Positions 45,601 to 59,200 of a stretch of DNA of 64,000 nucleotides are shown piece after piece. Source of the DNA: Brienomyrus brachyistius (taxonomy: Eukaryota; Chordata; Actinopteri; Osteoglossiformes; Mormyridae); the NCBI RefSeq assembly GCF_023856365.1, contig NC_064541.1:23166214-23230213 (forward strand), written 5' to 3'. Both the position numbers and the translations under genes were made by a program. The notes under the pieces were generated by a model. It saw only the letters and a list, made by a program, of their open reading frames with translations. It did no database searches and had not been told where the DNA came from. How positions within the stretch are numbered: position 1 is the stretch's first letter; each line of letters starts with the position of its first letter.

Positions 45601-48600
45601 TAGTTTGCTTAATTTTCAGTGAAAGTAGACCAGTTTTGTAGTTAGCTCTCTAACTAAGCTGTTTTGTTCAAAATGGTCAAATCGCTTGAGAAGTAGCCAT
45701 CTGGGTATGACAGGATAACAATTATTTCTTACAAAAAAAAGAAGAGCAGAATTTACACATAAGCAGCTCACTGCCTCAAAAAAAAACTTTTGGAGAAGGA
45801 CTATGACTATACTGTTTTAAAAATCATCATCCACCATTTACTGTTACGTATATTCCATATAGTTCAAAACCACCAGGTTTTAGGAAGGGTAATGTATCTT
45901 TACCACAGACCTTAAAAATTTTGAACAATGAGAAGGAATTTCAGAATGTTCCCTGTTTTTCTGTAGATGCCGAATGCCCTGCCAACAGCCATTATGAGCT
46001 GTGTGCCACAGGCTGCCCAGCCTCATGCAACACCATGTCCATACCCTTTAACTGCATTGCATTATGCAAAGAAGACTGCATCTGTAACGATGGTTTCATC
46101 CTCAGTGGTGATCATTGTATACCAGTCTCCCAATGTGGCTGTGCCTACAAAAGCACATACTACAATATTGGAGATTCCTTCTCTCCCAACGGAATGTGTC
46201 TGGAGCAATGCACATGTATAAAAGGTGGCAAGGTAGGACAGAATGGCTCCTTGGAATTCTTACTTCTGAAGATTTTGGGGACAATAATACTGATATTAAT
46301 GTTTGTTTTTTTTAGATTGAATGCGAACCGTACTCCTGTGGCCAGAATGAAAAGTGTGAGTTGGTAAATGGCACTCATGCATGCCGGCCTGCGGGTCCAG
46401 GTGTCTGCTCTGCCTCTGGAGACCCGCACTACAAGACCTTCGATGGGCTCCCATATAACTTCCAGGGTACCTGCACCTATGTCTTAGCTAAGGGGTGTGA
46501 CCTGGAAGGAACACATCTCATCCCTTTCTCCGTGATGGTGGAAAATGAAGAATGGTGGCCTGAGGTGGAAAACAAGAATGTTTCTGTCCCCAAACTGGTG
46601 GCTCTAGAGGTCTACAACTATACATTGATCTTGCAGAACAACATGCTAGGAGTTTTGGTTAGTGAACATCAAATCTTTTCACTATTAATTTCCATAGTTT
46701 TTATAGTGGAATGTCATCAGAATTATTTTTGCTGGGATCCGTACTGCTTTACCTATCATAAGATTTGTAGGTATTTTAGATATCTTAGACAGACATATGT
46801 TACTGTGTTGTTAAATAAGAAATCTACTAGTGATTTGTCCTCCTAGTCAGATAAGATAAAATGAATAAAATGCCATGAGCATAATAATTTAGCTTTAACT
46901 ATAGCTAAAGGATCATTTCTGTGTAAAATGATAATTAAAGAAAAGATTTCTAAGAAAAAATCCACATGGATTGGTTATCTGAACACAGGAACTAGACAGA
47001 GATGGATTAACTTATTGTGAGTAGGGTCAGGGCTAAGAAAGAATGATCAGTGTAAGAAATCGAGGCAGATGCAAAAGGGAAATCGGTAATTTTCTTGCCC
47101 TGTTCTGTCTGTTTCCCCATTGATCCAGCAGGTGTCGCTAGCCATCTTGTTCTTTCTGCGTTTGCTCCTTTCACTATCCCTAATGTGTCCCCTGTGTCTT
47201 TTTCTCTTGTTAATTCTTGTGTTCATGTTATTTCTGTTGGTTCTTGATTTTCTCCCTTTGTTAATTTTCCCTGCTTGTTTTTTAGTTATTTAGTGTATTC
47301 TGTGTATTTCTCCTAGTTTGAGTCTTTAGTGATTATGACCCTCACCTGTTGTATTGTTACTCCTAATTTAAGTAAATCAATAATGGTCCTGATAGTAGTC
47401 TAGCCTTCTCACATGTGCATATGTGTGCCTGCCCTGTCTTGTTTCTCAGATGCTCATTGTGTTTTATTCCTGCAGTTTCTTTGCCTGTGCCCCTCAAATG
47501 GGTTAGGTGTTAGTTTTTCCCTCATATTTCTTTTTCCTTGATTAATTTCTCAGTTAGTCTGCCTGCTTGTGTTTAGACCCCTTGTGGTTCCATTTGGTTC
47601 TAGTCTTTCTGAATTCAGTTTATAATAGTTCCCATTTGGTTCATGAGAGGCACTGTGGATCGTTCCTACAATCATGTTGTGTCATAACAGCTCTCTGAAC
47701 ATCTGTTCTATACGCCATATACACTCAGTGACAAAAAAATTAAGGACTCGGTAGTAATGGTCGGATTTGGAGGTAATCTGGAACACATACAGACCAGCGA
47801 TGGGTATATAAATGATTTGACTTGCAAGGAGCTGGCATGTCTAGTCACTGGACACAGAGAATGCCTCTTAGACATATTATACAGCTTTCCAAGCACGTGA
47901 CAGAATTTGATAGGGGTCGCATTGCGGGTTTGCCTGAGGCCAGGTGGCCGTATCGTGCAATTGCCCGACATGTGGGGCATGCAGATGTCACAGTCGCCGG
48001 AACCAATGGGCACGTGAGGGCACCCGCATATGTGCCCTTGAGAGGTAAAATGGGCTATCCCACATGTCAGTCAAAAATGAGTTTAGTGTCCAATATTAAT
48101 TATTGAGGGTCTATCTATCTTTTAAATATTTCCGAGGTCTGTGCTACCTATGATATATATCAATTGTAGGGTATCGGCACACTGATTTTTTGAAAAAAAT
48201 TCAACTTTGGAGCTCATTTTCTTAAAAATTTGTTTTTGTGGGATAGCCCACTTTACCTCTCAAGGGCACATATGTTCCAGTTGGTCAAGACAGACCACGC
48301 AAAGGGAGGGTCGTTGTATTATGTATTATGTATTATAGCATTACAGAACCCTATGACATCTGCGCTTGCTATCCAACGCTATTGGATTCTCTACAACATC
48401 CCGTGTCATCCCGCATCGTGTCTCGACAACTAGCATCAGCCGGACTAGCGGCTCACCATCCCATGCGTAGGCTGCCTTAGCACCAGTGCATAGACGGCTG
48501 CGTTTGGAGTGGTGCCATAACCGGGAGGCGTGGACCGATGTGGAATGGCAGTGTGTGTGCGTATGGTGGCACCGAGGGGGGAGGACCAATCCTGCCAATG

Positions 48601-50219
48601 TTGTGGAGAGACACACCAACATTACTCCTGGCATCATGGTGTGGGGAGCCATGGCATATAACTTCAGGACATCTCTGGTAGTGATCTGGGGGACCCTAAT
48701 GGCAGAGCACTATGTCAGTGACATCCTGTGCCCGTATGTCTTACCCCTCCTGAGACAACACCCTGGTACAGCCCGTCCACATATGGCACATATGTCTATG
48801 AACTGCATCATGTTGAGGTCCTCCCATGGCCAGCCAGGTCCCCCGATATTTCTCCAATTGAACATGTGTGGGATCAGCTCAAACATCAACTCAGACCCAG
48901 TGCCAATCTGCAGGATCTCGAGGGCCAGTTACATCAGATGTGGGTTGACTTGCCGCAAGAGAGGATACAACAATTGTACGACTCTCTTCCGCACCGTATT
49001 GCTGCATGTAGTCTGGCCTGGGGGGGGGGGGGGGTGGGTGCCACATCCTACTGACACACTAGCAGTGTGCCCATACTGCCAACCTTGTTATTAATTTGAT
49101 CTGATATTATAATCATTTCAATAAGTTGCAATGATCTTTCACCACGTGCAGATTCATTTAATTTCCACCACTTTGTTGGGTGCTTAAATTTTTTGTCACT
49201 GAGGTGTAGAAAGCAGATTCACGGAACTATTGTTTTTCTATTCCTCAGGTAAATGGTGTTTTCAATTACCTCCCACTGAACTTGAGTGACGGTGCAGTTG
49301 TGGCATATCTGCAGGGCTTCACCTATGTCATGAAGACCAATTTTGGCCTGGTTGTCACATATGATCATGTGTATCATGTTAGTGTTGTCGTGCCAAGTAA
49401 CTACTATGGCAAGACATGTGGCCTTTGTGGCAATTTCAATGGGAATATGAGTGACGACTTACGCCTGCCCAGCGGCACATTCACAAAGAACATCAACGAC
49501 TTTGGTTTAGCATGGAAGGTGGCCATACCTGATGTGGTGTGTGATGATGGATGCTCAGGCAATACCTGTCCAGACTGTGCTCCTGCACTGAAAACTATCT
49601 ATGGTGCAGCAGGATACTGTGGTATCCTTACAGCACCAGACGGGCCCTTTACTGCCTGCTACAGCAAGCTGGATCCCACCCTTTACTTCAATGACTGTGT
49701 CTATGATATCTGTGCGTCTTATGGAAACCACAAAGTTCTCTGTGATACCATCGCCGCTTATGTGTACAACTGCCAGCTAGCAGGGGCTGAGATCAAGACC
49801 TGGAGGACACCTTACTTTTGTCGTAAGCAATATACAGCAGTGCTCTCTGTGTCCACTGACAATCACTCAAACAGTAATTCATTCATGCCTTAGTTGAAAA
49901 AAGTTCAATAAACCATTGAAATTTAATATAATTTTATGTAAGTTTAATTAACAATCAAGTAATTGACTCAAAGACCTTTCCTCTGCTCTCTCTCAGCTGT
50001 GTCCTGCCCAGCAAACAGCCACTATGAGATCTGTATGAGTTCCTGCTCCTTGGGCTGTCCAGGCCTCAATGGGATTGTAACATGTCCCAGCACGTGTACG
50101 GAGGGCTGCTCCTGTAACCCTGGCTTTGTCTTCAATGGACAGAATTGTGTTGCACCAGAACAGTGCAGCTGCTACAATAATGGACACACATATAAGGTGG
50201 GCAGTGGTGCTATGTGTGA

Positions 50220-50281
<62 letters not shown>

Positions 50282-53200
50282 GTGAATTATGGCACTCAAT
50301 TCCAAATCCAGGCCTTGTTTTCAGTTCTCCCATAATTCCTGATACTGATTGGCCTAATGGTCTTCACACCTTCCAGGAAAGTCAGTAGGGCTCTGCCATT
50401 GAGAAATGTGATTTGAATAGCCCTGCCTTATGCTTTTGGAACTAATTTAGTGTAATCTGTGTCTTTACAGCCAGGGGATGCTGTATACGTGGACGATTGC
50501 CAGGTGAAGTGCGTATGCAATGCTATGGAAGGTCTGATTTGCGAACCATACTCTTGTCCAGTTGATACCAAGTGTCTAGTCCAGAAGGGTATCAAATCAT
50601 GCTACCACATAGGTAAGAGGAACCAAACTGTAAACATAGTTTCCAAAACACTTTGGAAAATGACATTTGGTTAGAGAACATTTTTAGCTTGATTAAAAAA
50701 TAAAGTCATAAGTCATAATAGTCAAAGTATTCTTTGCATATGTGCACAACTATGTATTTAAAGGAAGAATTGAATCCTCAATCAGAACTGCATCCATCCA
50801 TGTTCCCTCAATGTAGAATCTCAGTTGTTAGCAAATGAACAATATAGTTGTTCTCATATATTTAATATTATAAAAAAGTGCTTCATTTTCTTTTTTCATC
50901 TTTTCTTCAAGGAACAAAAACAATCAAAACAATTTCGCTAGCTGAACATAGACCATTTATAAGAAACAGAAACTGTTCAAAAACAAAGAAAATGTAAAAT
51001 CTTTTGCATTTTCCATTCAAAAGTTTTCCTTTATTAAGTTTGTTAAAGTTACAAAGATATTATTCTAAAACTGCTACTATCATCCTCATTCACCAGTTAA
51101 AGAACTTCCAACACCTAATCTGCCATTCAAAATTTTGAGATCATTATCAACTTTATTATTGCTTGTATATATATACTGTATACACATGCGCATGCACGCA
51201 CACACACACCACCTTTTTATGTGGCTTAGCCATAACACATTTGATTAAGTATATTTTATTTTGCACATTGCTGTTTTTGAAGTGTTCTCTCCTTTTATGT
51301 TCTCTCCACAAAAAGATCCTTGTCAAAATGTCAACTGTCGAGTGAAGGAAACATGTAAAGTACAGAAGGGTGAAGCTGTGTGCGTCCCGGACTATACCGG
51401 CACTTGCTGGGGCTGGGGCGATCCCCACTACCACACATTCGATGGATACGACTACAACTTCCAGGGCACCTGTACATACACGCTGTCTACGACATGTGGG
51501 AACCTGACGGGCCTGGTACCCTTCTCCATTGTGGAAAGGAATGACAACCGAGGAACTACCGTGGTTTCTTACGTCAGGGATGTGGAGGTGTTTGTGTATG
51601 GCTACAACATCACCATGATTAAATATCAGAATGGCCGGATCTTGGTGAGATGTTTAAAATGCCTCTTCTACAAATTATACATATCAAAATGCTATAAATT
51701 ATTGCATTTTTCAGTGTAATTGTATATATTTTTATAAACAGGGGGAAAAAATGTGACAGTTCTCAATCAAATTACTCCTCGGTACAATCGGTCAATAAGC
51801 AGTCGCTACAGCAGCTGAACTTATGTCTCTGAACCTCCAAAACCAGCATAACTAACATTTTTACCATTTGGACTGTGTACCTTTTGCTGCGCCTATTTTT
51901 ATCTGCTGTTAAACTAGCAGAAGTGGGTTGGCCATGCCCAAAAAGAACTTGCACTGAGCTCTTCAGACTATGTGCTTTAGGACCCTTTATCCTTGGTCAC
52001 TTACATTTAGCCTACACTATCTCAAATCTGAAAAGTTATCTTACTAACCTAAAAAGCTTTGCGATGCAGGCCCCTGGACTTGCCTACCATCTTGTTCAGG
52101 CAAGTTTAACAGGACTGTAAAGTATAACTGGACTACAAGTGCATTACATCAGTAAATCCTCTACTTGAAGCGCTTTTGTTGTCTAAGTGACTCATAGCAA
52201 TTTCTTTCATTTCATAATTTCCATCAAGTAATGTTAGTTAGGGGTGATAATCATGCATTGATTTACTACTGTGATTCACCTGGCCAGCACTACAGTACGT
52301 CTGCAGTAGTAGAAAATTAATCAAGACTTCTCTGATTGAAACATTATGAATGAATGGTAATGAATAAACCACATCGAGGTGTGTGGTTATATTAAAATAG
52401 CATCAGCTTGGTGGTGGCAGCATGATGGTGCAATGGTTAACACTGTTGCCTCACACCCCTAGGACCAGCCTTTGAGTCTCTGCTGTTGCTCCATATGTGT
52501 GGAGTTTGCATGTTCTCCTTGTGTCATCTTGGGGTTTCCTCTGGGCACTCCAGTTTCCCCCCACAGTCCAAAACTTGCTGTGGTGAATGAGCGTTACCAA
52601 ACTTTCCCTAAGTTTTCTTGCCTGAGTGAATGGTGTGTGTGTGTGTGTGTGTGTGCTCTGTAATGGGTTGGCACCCCATCCTGGGTTGTTCCCCGGCTGG
52701 TGCCTGTAGCCTCTAGTATAGGCTCTAGACTCCCTGAGACCCTGAATAAGACAAATGGTTACAAATGGTGTAACCGGATAATTGGTGTAATGTGGCCTAA
52801 CACAAAGCAGAAGGCTGCTAACCAAGTCAGAGTCTCTGGTAGCACCTGGTCTGTTAAGTTACCAGTGAAACCTTCACAGACATGCGCTTGCTTTTTGAAA
52901 GCCAAGGAAAATTATGCTGATAAAACTTCTTTACCAGTAAAAAGTCACACAGGTTTTTATATTAACATGCTTAATAAAACATTAAACAAGCATTAGAATC
53001 GTTATTAGGCTGACAGAACAATTTTTGCCTTTACATAATAATAATCAACACCCATGTCAAATCTCTGGACAATAAGAAAATAGTATTTACCAAAGCAGTG
53101 GTATAAATGAATTTAACCAATACAGGTGAAAATATTAATGTAGTTCTGCTTCATTCCATAGGTAAACAATGAGACAAACAACTTGCCGGTGTACCTAAAC

Positions 53201-56200
53201 CATGGACAACTGACTGTAACTTATACTGGTAGCACAGCTGTACTAACTACAGACTTTGGCCTGTATGTTTCCTATGATTATAACTGGGAAGTAATCGTCA
53301 AGCTTCCAAGTAGCTACTACGACAGTGTGTGTGGCCTGTGTGGCAACTTTAATGGCAATCCTAACGACGATATGCATGACCCAGCCGGAGACATTGTCTC
53401 CTCCCTTATCAACTGGTCCAAGAGCTGGAGGGTGCCTGACCCCCAAAATCCCAACTGCTGGGACACATGTAAGGGCAACTGTCCTACCTGCAGTGGCAAT
53501 ATTGTTAAGCTTTATGAGACAGAGGGCTCCTGTGGTGCCCTAACCACAAGTGTTAACAATTACTTCCTGGAATGCCATGCTAAGGTGGACCCCCAGGCTT
53601 TCATGAACAACTGTGTCTATGACATGTGTGCCACCAACGGGGACCGGAAAATGCTTTGCTCGGCATTGGCTTCTTACAGTAATATGTGCCGTCTTCAGGG
53701 CATCATTCTTAAAGGCTGGAGGGAGAAATTTAATTGCCGTAAGTATTTTTTAAATACATGTGTAGAGATATAAAATATTAATAAAGAAAAACAGATGAAT
53801 GAAGTAAAACTCAGAAAGTTGCTGGTTTGAACTCTGTGAATACTCTATTTAGAGATACTCTAACATTCCTAACTATGCATAGACTGTTTATGTATACTAA
53901 CAGTGCCTCTTTAATTCTTATCTGTAGAGCAAAACCTAAAAAGAGATGAATAAAGTAGGTCTTTCTGAGATGCTGTAATATTCCCAGCTATCAGTAACTG
54001 GATAAATTAGATTAGTTAAATGACAATGCTATAATAAGGAATAATTCAGATTCATTTCCACCTTTCAGCCATGAATTGCCAGCCGTACAGCCATTATGAG
54101 GATTGCACAAGCCCTTGCCCGCAATCCTGCCCATTCCCAGCTAACCAGCCAACTTGCGAGGGTATCTGCGTGGAGGCTTGTGTCTGTAACGACGGCTACG
54201 TCCTCAGTGCAGGCCAGTGCGTGCTCCCCGAGACCTGCGGCTGCTCTTATCAGGGCCACTATGTAAAGCCTAATGAGCGCTTCTGGACCGAGGGCTGTCA
54301 GCAGCAGTGTGAGTGTGACCCTGACTTCCGCACGGTGGTGTGCTGGTATGCAGCCTGCGCGGCTAACGAGCTGTGCATTCTCGAGGATGGCCTGCGTTTC
54401 TGTCGGCCCATCACCTACTCCACCTGCACAGCTGCCGGAGATCCTCACTACCACACGTTCGATGGATATTATTTCAACTTCCAGGGCACTTGTACATACC
54501 AGTTGGTGGCACTATGTTCCAATGACACTAAGCTCATTCCATTCACTGTCACGGTACAGAACAACCATCGCGGCAGTGAAGTCGTAGCCTTTACAAAATT
54601 GGTGAATGTATACATTTATGGGCTCACTGTCACCATCAGCAAGAATTTCCCCTACAAAATCCTGGTTAGTGTCCTACAGATAAATACTGAAAAGAAAACG
54701 CATTGCAGTAAAATCCCGTTATAACGGACTTCAAGGGACCTGGCAAAACAATCCATTTATATTCAGAGTTGCTGTATGCCTAGAATACAACTACAGGACG
54801 CAATTTACTCATGCCACACCCTAGCAGACACACTTTTGGTATACATTATTATATTGTACATGTAGTAATCCAACTTCACCTGACCAGATGCGTGGCTATT
54901 AATAATCCCGACTGCGCTGGATATCACCGGCACGCTACATGCCTTGTAGGCGGAGCCTGAATGTCCATTATAGCTGAACAAAACTACAGCTAAAAGCGGC
55001 CCTGGGGACCAAATTATTTGTCCGTTATAAGCGGAATTATGTTATATGCGAGTCCGTTATATCCAATGCTTTTTCTGCATGTTGTTAAAGGCGCACGGCT
55101 GGGACCAGTGGACGTCGTCCATTATAGATGATATTCTGGTATAAGCCAGTCCACTTTAACGGGATTTTACTGTATTTGCTTTAAATGCTTTAATATTTCC
55201 TTAAAATTGGAATTAACCAAGTTGGTATCATTCCCTTATGACATGTATAACAGGTGGATGGCCAGGCTGCGTCTTTACCATTCTATTATGACAACAACCA
55301 ACTGATGGTCTACCGCAGTGGCTCGATGGCAGTTGTAGAAGTGGGCTTTGGCTTGCAGGTGACGTTTGACTGGAACAGCCTGGTCCAGGTGACCTTGCCT
55401 AGCACCTACTGGGGTGCTGTCTGTGGCCTATGTGGCAACTACGATGGAAACCCGACTGATGACCGCACCATGAGGGGTGGGGGTATTGCCTCTACTGATG
55501 AGCAACTGGGTGCCAGTTGGCAGGTCGGACAAACAGTGGATTGTTCCTCCACTTGTGAGGGTTCCTTGTGCCAGGGGTGCTCTACCACCCAGATGGATGT
55601 CTATCAGGCCCAAGGCTACTGTGGCATCATTACCCAGTATTACGGGCCTTTCTGGGCTTGCCGCACCTACGTTGACCCTAAACCCTACCTGGAAGACTGT
55701 GTTTTTGATGCCTGCCAGTACAAAGGTTACCATGGGGTTATCTGCACTGCTGTAGCAGCCTATGCAGTAGCCTGCCAGAAAGCAGGAGTGACCATCCAAG
55801 CCTGGAGGAGCAGCACTTTCTGCCGTAAGTTTGTGCTTCATTCTGTGAGAATCTCTTGATTTTCTTTGCATCTTTGACATTGTATATATTTTTTTAAATT
55901 CTTTAAATATTAACTTTGGTATATTTATGTTATGAAAGTATTAGCATAAAATTATGAGTGCTGGTTACCATATTTTTTGCTTCTATCTCATGATTTAACC
56001 AACATAGACCGGCCTGCCATTTACATGTTGTCCCCCCTTTTGCAGCACCTAGCTGTCCCAAAAACAGCAATTACAAACTATGCTCAGCGGGCTGCCCCGA
56101 CACATGTGCCAACCTGCCTTTAGCCACCCAGTGCCACATGAATTGCACAGAAGGCTGCCAGTGTGAGGAGGGCTACCTGCTTAGTGGTGACGCCTGTGTC

Positions 56201-59200
56201 CCTGGGAAACAGTGTGGCTGCTCCTATTCCGGACGGTACTACAAGCTGGGTGAGGTGTTCTATGACCCGATACAGTGCCAGACAAAGTGCCAGTGTGGGG
56301 AGAATGGTGCTGTCTCCTGTGAGGTATCTCCCTGCAGCCCTGGGGAGGCCTGTCAGTTGGTTAAAGGAGTGTGGGGCTGCTATCCCACTGGGAATGCCAA
56401 GTGCGTGGCTTCAGGCGACCCACATTACACCACCTTCGATGGGAGCAGGTTTGACTTCCAGGGCCGCTGCATCTACACCCTCACTGAGGTTTGTGATAAC
56501 AGCACAGAGCTGGTGCCCTTTGCTGTGGAGGAGGAGAATGAGCCATATGGAGATGGCAGGGTGGCTGTGACCAAAGCTGTCATGCTGCAGGTCTATGGCT
56601 ATGTTATCACCATCAAGCAAGGAATGAAATGGGAAGTTATGGTGAGTGTTACACTATTTCACCCTTTGTTTGTGCTGCAAAATTACACACTATTACTATA
56701 AACACCACTATAAAAACTGTATAAAAATGTTGTGTCCCACAGTTACTTTATTATTGCTGTTATTTTAATAGTATTATAATTTCTTTGAAATGGAAGCACA
56801 TTGTAATATGTTGGGAATATTTATCTCAATTTATTTTCGTATCATATTTAACTTATATTTAACTTTTTTTAAGGAATTCCACATTATAAAGCTAGATTCT
56901 GCTGTACTTTACTATAATATAGAATAGATGATCAGACTGTATTTGTTAGGATGTGGCATTATATTTGCTTATGGCTCCATGATCCTGACAAGGGTAATGT
57001 ACTGGTAATGTTATGGTTTTATTTTTGTGACAACATGCCGTGTTTTATGTTCACATACAGGTGGATAAAGTACTTTTCCACTTACCCCTCATTTTGGATG
57101 ATGGACGCATAACTATAAACCAGGAAGGCTGCAACATCATAGTGCAGACGGACTTTGGACTGAAATTACTCTATGACACTCAGTACTATGTAGAGGTGGA
57201 TGTCCCTTCATCCTATAAAGACAGACTGTGTGGCCTCTGTGGTAATTACAATGGTGACAGTCAGGATGATTTCCTCCTGCCCAATGGCCAGCAGACAGCC
57301 GATGTGGATGTGTTTGGGCGAGCCTGGGTGGTCAACCTGCCGGAGGCTATGTGTGGTGGCTGTGGGAGCCAGTGCCCAACTTGTAGCGTGGACAAGCAAG
57401 CTCTGTATGGACAGCTAGAGTTCTGTGGCATCATCAACAGCAATAGTGGCCCCTTCGCTGCCTGTCATGCTGTAGTTCCACCTGAGAACTATGTCAGTAA
57501 CTGTATTTTTGACCTGTGCACTGTGGATGGAAACAGGACCACCCTGTGCAACAGTGTCCAGGCATATGCCATTGCCTGCCAGAGTGCTGGAGTTCAGATT
57601 AACGGCTGGAGGAACAGTTCATTGTGCCGTAAGTGCAAGAAACATGGGGTGCAGTTCATTATTTCAAAATGTTGTACATCTTATTTCTTATATTGTAACC
57701 GATGTGCAATCCATCAGACCCATTTTCTTCAGTTATCTTCCACTTTGAAATTTGCAAGAATCCTGTAGAGCAGCTTCCATTACTGAATCTACCTTTAGAG
57801 TTTATAGTTCTTGATGGATTGAAATGTCAAAAATTTGCAACAGCATAATGTAAAAATTGTGCAATGGGGTCAGTCATAAACCAAATATTTTGCTTTAGCA
57901 ACACTGAGAAAAATCATGCATTTAATGTCTGTGTATCCCTCCAGCACTGACCTGCCCAGCCAACAGTCACTATGAATTATGTGCTGACACTTGTGGCATG
58001 AACTGTGCCAACCTGGTCTTGCCCAGCACCTGCACCCCCCAATGCTTTGAGGGCTGCCAGTGTGACCCTGGCTTTGTGTCGGATGGAAGCTCGTGTGTAT
58101 CTATGGATTCCTGCGGATGCATTTATGAAGGCCAATATTTGAAGGTGCAGAAAACCCCTTTTACTTGGTTTAGCGATTTATAGCTCGCTGTCAAATACTA
58201 ATTAATTGCAAGAAACTGCTACTATAGATTTCAAATTAGCTGTTGGATATGCTGGCTTCCTATATGCATGAAGTTAGCTTCCCATTGCGGGATATTGTGT
58301 AATAATCATTGAATCATAGAAACGTGATGTTGTTTCTTTGACAGGTTGGTCAGTCTGTGGTGAACAAGCTGTGCAATTCAAAGTGTGTGTGCCAGGCGAC
58401 AGGGGCCGTGACCTGTCAAGCGCTAATGTGTCCCGGCGGGCAGGTCTGTGAAGTGCGTGACGGGACCCAAGGATGTTATGTCCGGCAGGGCATCTGCACT
58501 GTCCAACAAGGCGCGATCTTCACCACATTTGATGGCATGGAGGGGTACATTAACCATAATGGGGCCTTTGACATCGTCTCAGTCTGTGACAAGAACTTAA
58601 ACAACTGGTTCCGCATTGTAGTTGAATTGTGCAGCAGGACTGGTTTCCCTGCTGTATCCACGGTATTTGTGTACTACTTGGATACAACAATCATTATAAA
58701 CAGGCAGCAAAATACCTGGGTGAGTAGCTTTTCTTGGTGGCAAATTTATGAGATGATTATTTCCTGGCATCTATTAATAAATGATCAGAACTTTGACACG
58801 TCTGATATTCTGAACGTATGTGCCAATATGGGACAAATAGAGATTGAACTAATAAAAAACTGACAGTATCATCTGCATGATGTTCCTGTTGAAGCATAAA
58901 TCACTCTGATAACACTTTATGGCTTTATCATAATGCCTTCATAACCCTGAATACATATTCCTTTAAGAATAGTAAAAAAAAATACACATATATATAAACT
59001 TGGGGTATAATGGTACAGTTTATCTACAGTTCGGTATGTGTCACAGTTTTTGAGCCATGGTAATAGTACGGTATCTTTATATTTAAAAAGAATATAAAAA
59101 GACTTCCCTCTTTAATTGAACAATGAACTCTTTAATTTTTCCATATAACACTCAATTCAGAAAAATGGCAGCATGATGAACTAGGCCTAGGATATGTCTC

